Of a stretch of DNA of 64,000 nt, positions 62,067 through 64,000 are shown in pieces (the first letter of the stretch is position 1; each line of letters starts with the position of its first letter). Made by a program: the position numbers and the translations under genes. Source of the stretch: G963663495 sp963663495 (lineage in GTDB: Bacteria; Bacteroidota; Rhodothermia; Rhodothermales; Bin80); NCBI GenBank assembly GCA_963663495.1, contig OY760427.1, positions 2,666,001 through 2,730,000 on the forward strand, in the 5' to 3' direction. The notes beneath the pieces are model-generated. The model searched no databases. It saw only the letters and a program-made list of their open reading frames with translations, and was not told where the DNA came from.

Positions 62067-63764
62067 TTATTCCTTGCTAACTCCCATAGTAATGACCTCC
62101 ACTACACCGGCACCCTCCTTAACATGGATACCCTGGTTAGTGTCCAAATCAACAACAATATCGGATGTACCACTTGGCCATTCCACACGTAAGCTATCTA
62201 TACGCACGTTATCTCCAAGACCAAATACTAACGCCAGTTCAGACTGGGACAGATAACTAGAACCCGTCCGACGACGTCGGACTTGCCGATATCCATCCGT
62301 CCACACCGTGGTCTCCGCCCCGATCGCATCCCGATTCGCCGCCACGCCGGTCAGTTCCACTCTCAAGAAATTTCCTGACACGGAATCGTTACGCCAAAGA
62401 TGTGCCGGACCATCATTTTCTACGATCAATACATCCAAGTCACCGTCCAAGTCGTAATCAGCGTAAGCTGCACCTCGAGCTACTAACAGTTTGCGAAGCA
62501 CAGTACCATCCAAAGCCTCGTGTTCCCGGAACTCTCCACCCCCGACATTCACGAAAAGTTGAGATCGCTGCCGGAATGTAATCTTATCCTGATATTGTAA
62601 CCTATCGGGGTACACATGCCCATTTGCAGCGAACAGATCCAGGTCACCATCTAGGTCAGCGTCGAATAAGAATAGGCCAAAAGTCAGCGTATTCAAGCTG
62701 GGCAATCCAATACGAGACGCACCGGCTTGATCCACGAAAAATCCGCCAGCACTCTGCCGATACACACCGATCATCTCCTCCGAAAAGTTGCCGACAAACA
62801 GAAACACAGCGCCGGTGCTATCGATAACACCGACATCAATGCCCATGCCAGCCCGCGCCTCTCCATGTTCGCTAAACGCCATCCCCGTTTCAATCCCTTG
62901 CTCTACGAAAACTCCATTACCAGTATTCAAATACAGCAGGTCTCCCTCTCCGTCATTCGCCACAACCAAATCGGATAAGCCATCATCATCAAAGTCCCAT
63001 TCCGCTATTCCCAACGCCTTACCAAGGGGCGCTACTAGGTTGGCTTCCACCGTCGCCTCTGCAAACGTGCCATGACCATCGTTGACATAGAATCGACTGG
63101 AAACTCCACCGTAATCCGCGGGAATACAATACAACTTTATCGTTCCTCCTTCAGGACAAAACTTGTCAGTCTCTATCGTCCAGTCAGCATAGTTGCCAAC
63201 GACGATATCCAACCATCCGTCATTGTTAGCATCGAAAAACATCGCTGAACTACTCCATTCGTCGTAACTCCCTAACCCGCCATTTTCCACTGATTCGACA
63301 AATACGCCGTCGTTATTTGTCAATAGAATGTTGACGCCAAGATTTGTTATAAGAAGGTCCGAATCTCCATCATTATCAATATCTCCCGCAGCCATACCGA
63401 TGGTATATGCGTCTACAGCAGCCAACCCGGATTCAGCCGTTACATCGGTAAAGGAGCCGTCACCCATGTTCCGGAACAACCATACGCTACTGTAGCCGGG
63501 TTCCGTTGTCGTTTCAAAAGATCCTCCTCCCAACAGTAGGATATCCTGTAGTCCATCTCCATCGTAGTCAATGAAGGCTGTTCCAGACCCCATCTGCTCC
63601 GGATAATACTTGGCACCACGAGCCCCGTTGTCATGCGTATAGCCGCTAAGACCTGCCTGGTGCGTAACATCTGAAAACGCAATAAATCTGCCCCTCTCCT
63701 CTGCGGGCGCACACGCACTCAGCCACACCAGTGTAGCTACGACTGACGCATAGGAATGACTCAT
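62067..63764 (-). CDS. CRTAC1-type FG-GAP/ASPIC-UnbV lipoprotein (copy 1)
   Basis: A 565-aa protein. Lipoprotein signal V-V-A-T-L-V-W-L-S-A-C-A, F-S-D-V-T-H-Q-A-G-L start motif, FG-GAP loops (F-I-D-Y-D-G-D-G-L-Q-D-I-L, D-I-D-N-D-G-D-S-D-L-L, D-A-N-N-D-G-W-L-D-I-V-V-G), and C-terminal ASPIC/UnbV (S-S-Y-L-S-Q-S-E-L-A-L-V-F-G-L-G, V-E-W-P-S-G). First of three tandem copies and the first gene after a terminator, so its promoter probably lies in 63765-63778 or overlaps the hairpin. Separated from copy 2 by 165 bases. Confidence 0.9.
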   Translation of the reverse strand: MSHSYASVVATLVWLSACAPAEERGRFIAFSDVTHQAGLSGYTHDNGARGAKYYPEQMGSGTAFIDYDGDGLQDILLLGGGSFETTTEPGYSSVWLFRNMGDGSFTDVTAESGLAAVDAYTIGMAAGDIDNDGDSDLLITNLGVNILLTNNDGVFVESVENGGLGSYDEWSSSAMFFDANNDGWLDIVVGNYADWTIETDKFCPEGGTIKLYCIPADYGGVSSRFYVNDGHGTFAEATVEANLVAPLGKALGIAEWDFDDDGLSDLVVANDGEGDLLYLNTGNGVFVEQGIETGMAFSEHGEARAGMGIDVGVIDSTGAVFLFVGNFSEEMIGVYRQSAGGFFVDQAGASRIGLPSLNTLTFGLFLFDADLDGDLDLFAANGHVYPDRLQYQDKITFRQRSQLFVNVGGGEFREHEALDGTVLRKLLVARGAAYADYDLDGDLDVLIVENDGPAHLWRNDSVSGNFLRVELTGVAANRDAIGAETTVWTDGYRQVRRRRTGSSYLSQSELALVFGLGDNVRIDSLRVEWPSGTSDIVVDLDTNQGIHVKEGAGVVEVITMGVSKE

Positions 63765-63778
63765 TATTGCCTAAACAA

Positions 63779-63808
63779 AGAGACCTGGCAGTTACCTACC
63801 AGGTCTCT
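63779..63808 (-). terminator. Rho-independent terminator of the PorV-like gene
   Basis: A perfect 10-bp inverted repeat (AGAGACCTGG / CCAGGTCTCT) with a 10-base loop. Read on the minus strand it is followed by TTTGTTTAGG, a T-rich tract. It lies 44 bases after the stop of the gene at 63853 and before the CRTAC1 run. Confidence 0.75.
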
Positions 63809-63852
63809 CCCATCCCGAAGTTCGAGACAGTTATCTACCACGCAAGGCAAGC

Positions 63853-64000
63853 TTACATGCCGACTTGCACGCCAATCCTGTTAAGGCTGCCGAATATACC
63901 GAAGTCGGTGTAAGCGTAGTCTACTCCGACACTTAGACCTGATAGACTATACCGAAATCCCGCGCCAGCACTTACTCCCTGTTCTTCGCTTACAGATGCT
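63853..64000 (-). CDS. PorV/PorQ-like outer-membrane protein, C-terminal part (runs off the window)
   Basis: The last ~48 codons of a minus-strand gene ending at TAA 63853-63855. The visible sequence (V-S-A-G-A-G-F-R-Y-S-L-S-G-L-S-V-G-V-D-Y, then A-Y-T-D-F-G and final V-Q-V-G-M) has the alternating pattern and terminal strand of the PorV/PorQ (UPF0164-like) barrel family. PorV shuttles cargo for the type IX secretion system, consistent with the T9SS-tailed LRR protein in the window; many PorV-like paralogues have other roles. Only the C-terminus is visible, so the assignment is tentative. Confidence 0.6.
   Translation of the reverse strand, partial: ASVSEEQGVSAGAGFRYSLSGLSVGVDYAYTDFGIFGSLNRIGVQVGM

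Overview
The window looks like a chromosomal stretch of a Rhodothermota/Bacteroidota-type bacterium, probably marine. This is inferred from gene content: two tandem OmpH/Skp chaperones behind BamA, a SusC-like TonB receptor followed by a DUF4249-type lipoprotein, a C-terminal type IX secretion (T9SS) sorting domain, a PorV/PorQ-like barrel at the right edge, and a periplasmic family often mislabelled 'asparagine synthetase B'. Planctomycete-type cytochrome (PSCyt/DUF1549/DUF1553) and DUF1501 genes are abundant. I found no tRNA, rRNA or CRISPR array.

Layout. (1) 0.1-12.7 kb, housekeeping: a DUF4342 protein and a PLP threonine dehydratase-like enzyme on the plus strand face a minus-strand run dxr-rseP-bamA-ompH-ompH-panB-surE (isoprenoid, envelope-biogenesis and pantothenate genes). 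A secreted TPR protein and the AsnB-misnamed family follow. (2) 12.7-18.6 kb, a mobile and decayed island: an IS1595-family element, a palindrome-ended mini-element (MITE), a tnpB element, remnants of two DNA methyltransferases, a truncated AlbA_2 gene and a group II intron fragment. (3) 18.6-25.7 kb: thioesterase, RmlD-like reductase, serS, TonB receptor plus lipoprotein, YbdK-like ligase. (4) 26.0-27.9 kb: an ISNCY-like insertion sequence. (5) 28.1-47.4 kb: nine collinear genes, four [PSCyt lipoprotein + Tat-exported DUF1501] pairs ending in a DUF2231-cytochrome-LRR membrane protein. (6) 47.7-49.6 kb: a TlpA-like protein with a CxxS active site. (7) 50.1-53.0 kb: a second, wrecked tnpB element inserted in a sulfatase pseudogene. 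(8) 53.0-64.0 kb: a T9SS-sorted LRR protein, an alpha/beta-hydrolase lipoprotein lacking its nucleophile serine, two TPR lipoproteins, three CRTAC1-type (FG-GAP plus ASPIC/UnbV) proteins and the end of a PorV-like gene.

The most unusual signal is in the mobile elements. Two tnpB genes (RNA-guided nuclease family) lie inside elements whose terminal inverted repeats resemble those of the nearby IS1595 element. One is bounded by a perfect 8-bp direct repeat (GTAACTTT), as expected for a DDE transposase of the IS1595 type and not for IS200/IS605 single-strand transposition. MITEs with the same ends are present; one, with a 7/8 target repeat, sits inside the broken tnpB next to a 671-nt group II intron. 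Exact removal of the intron and of the MITE restores the tnpB zinc-finger reading frame. I read this as tnpB captured as cargo of an IS1595-type transposon family; that is inference and testable.

The second notable system is the PSCyt/DUF1501 supercluster: four diverged copies of a two-gene module in one apparent operon, with a putative membrane anchor at its end. Its substrate is unknown.
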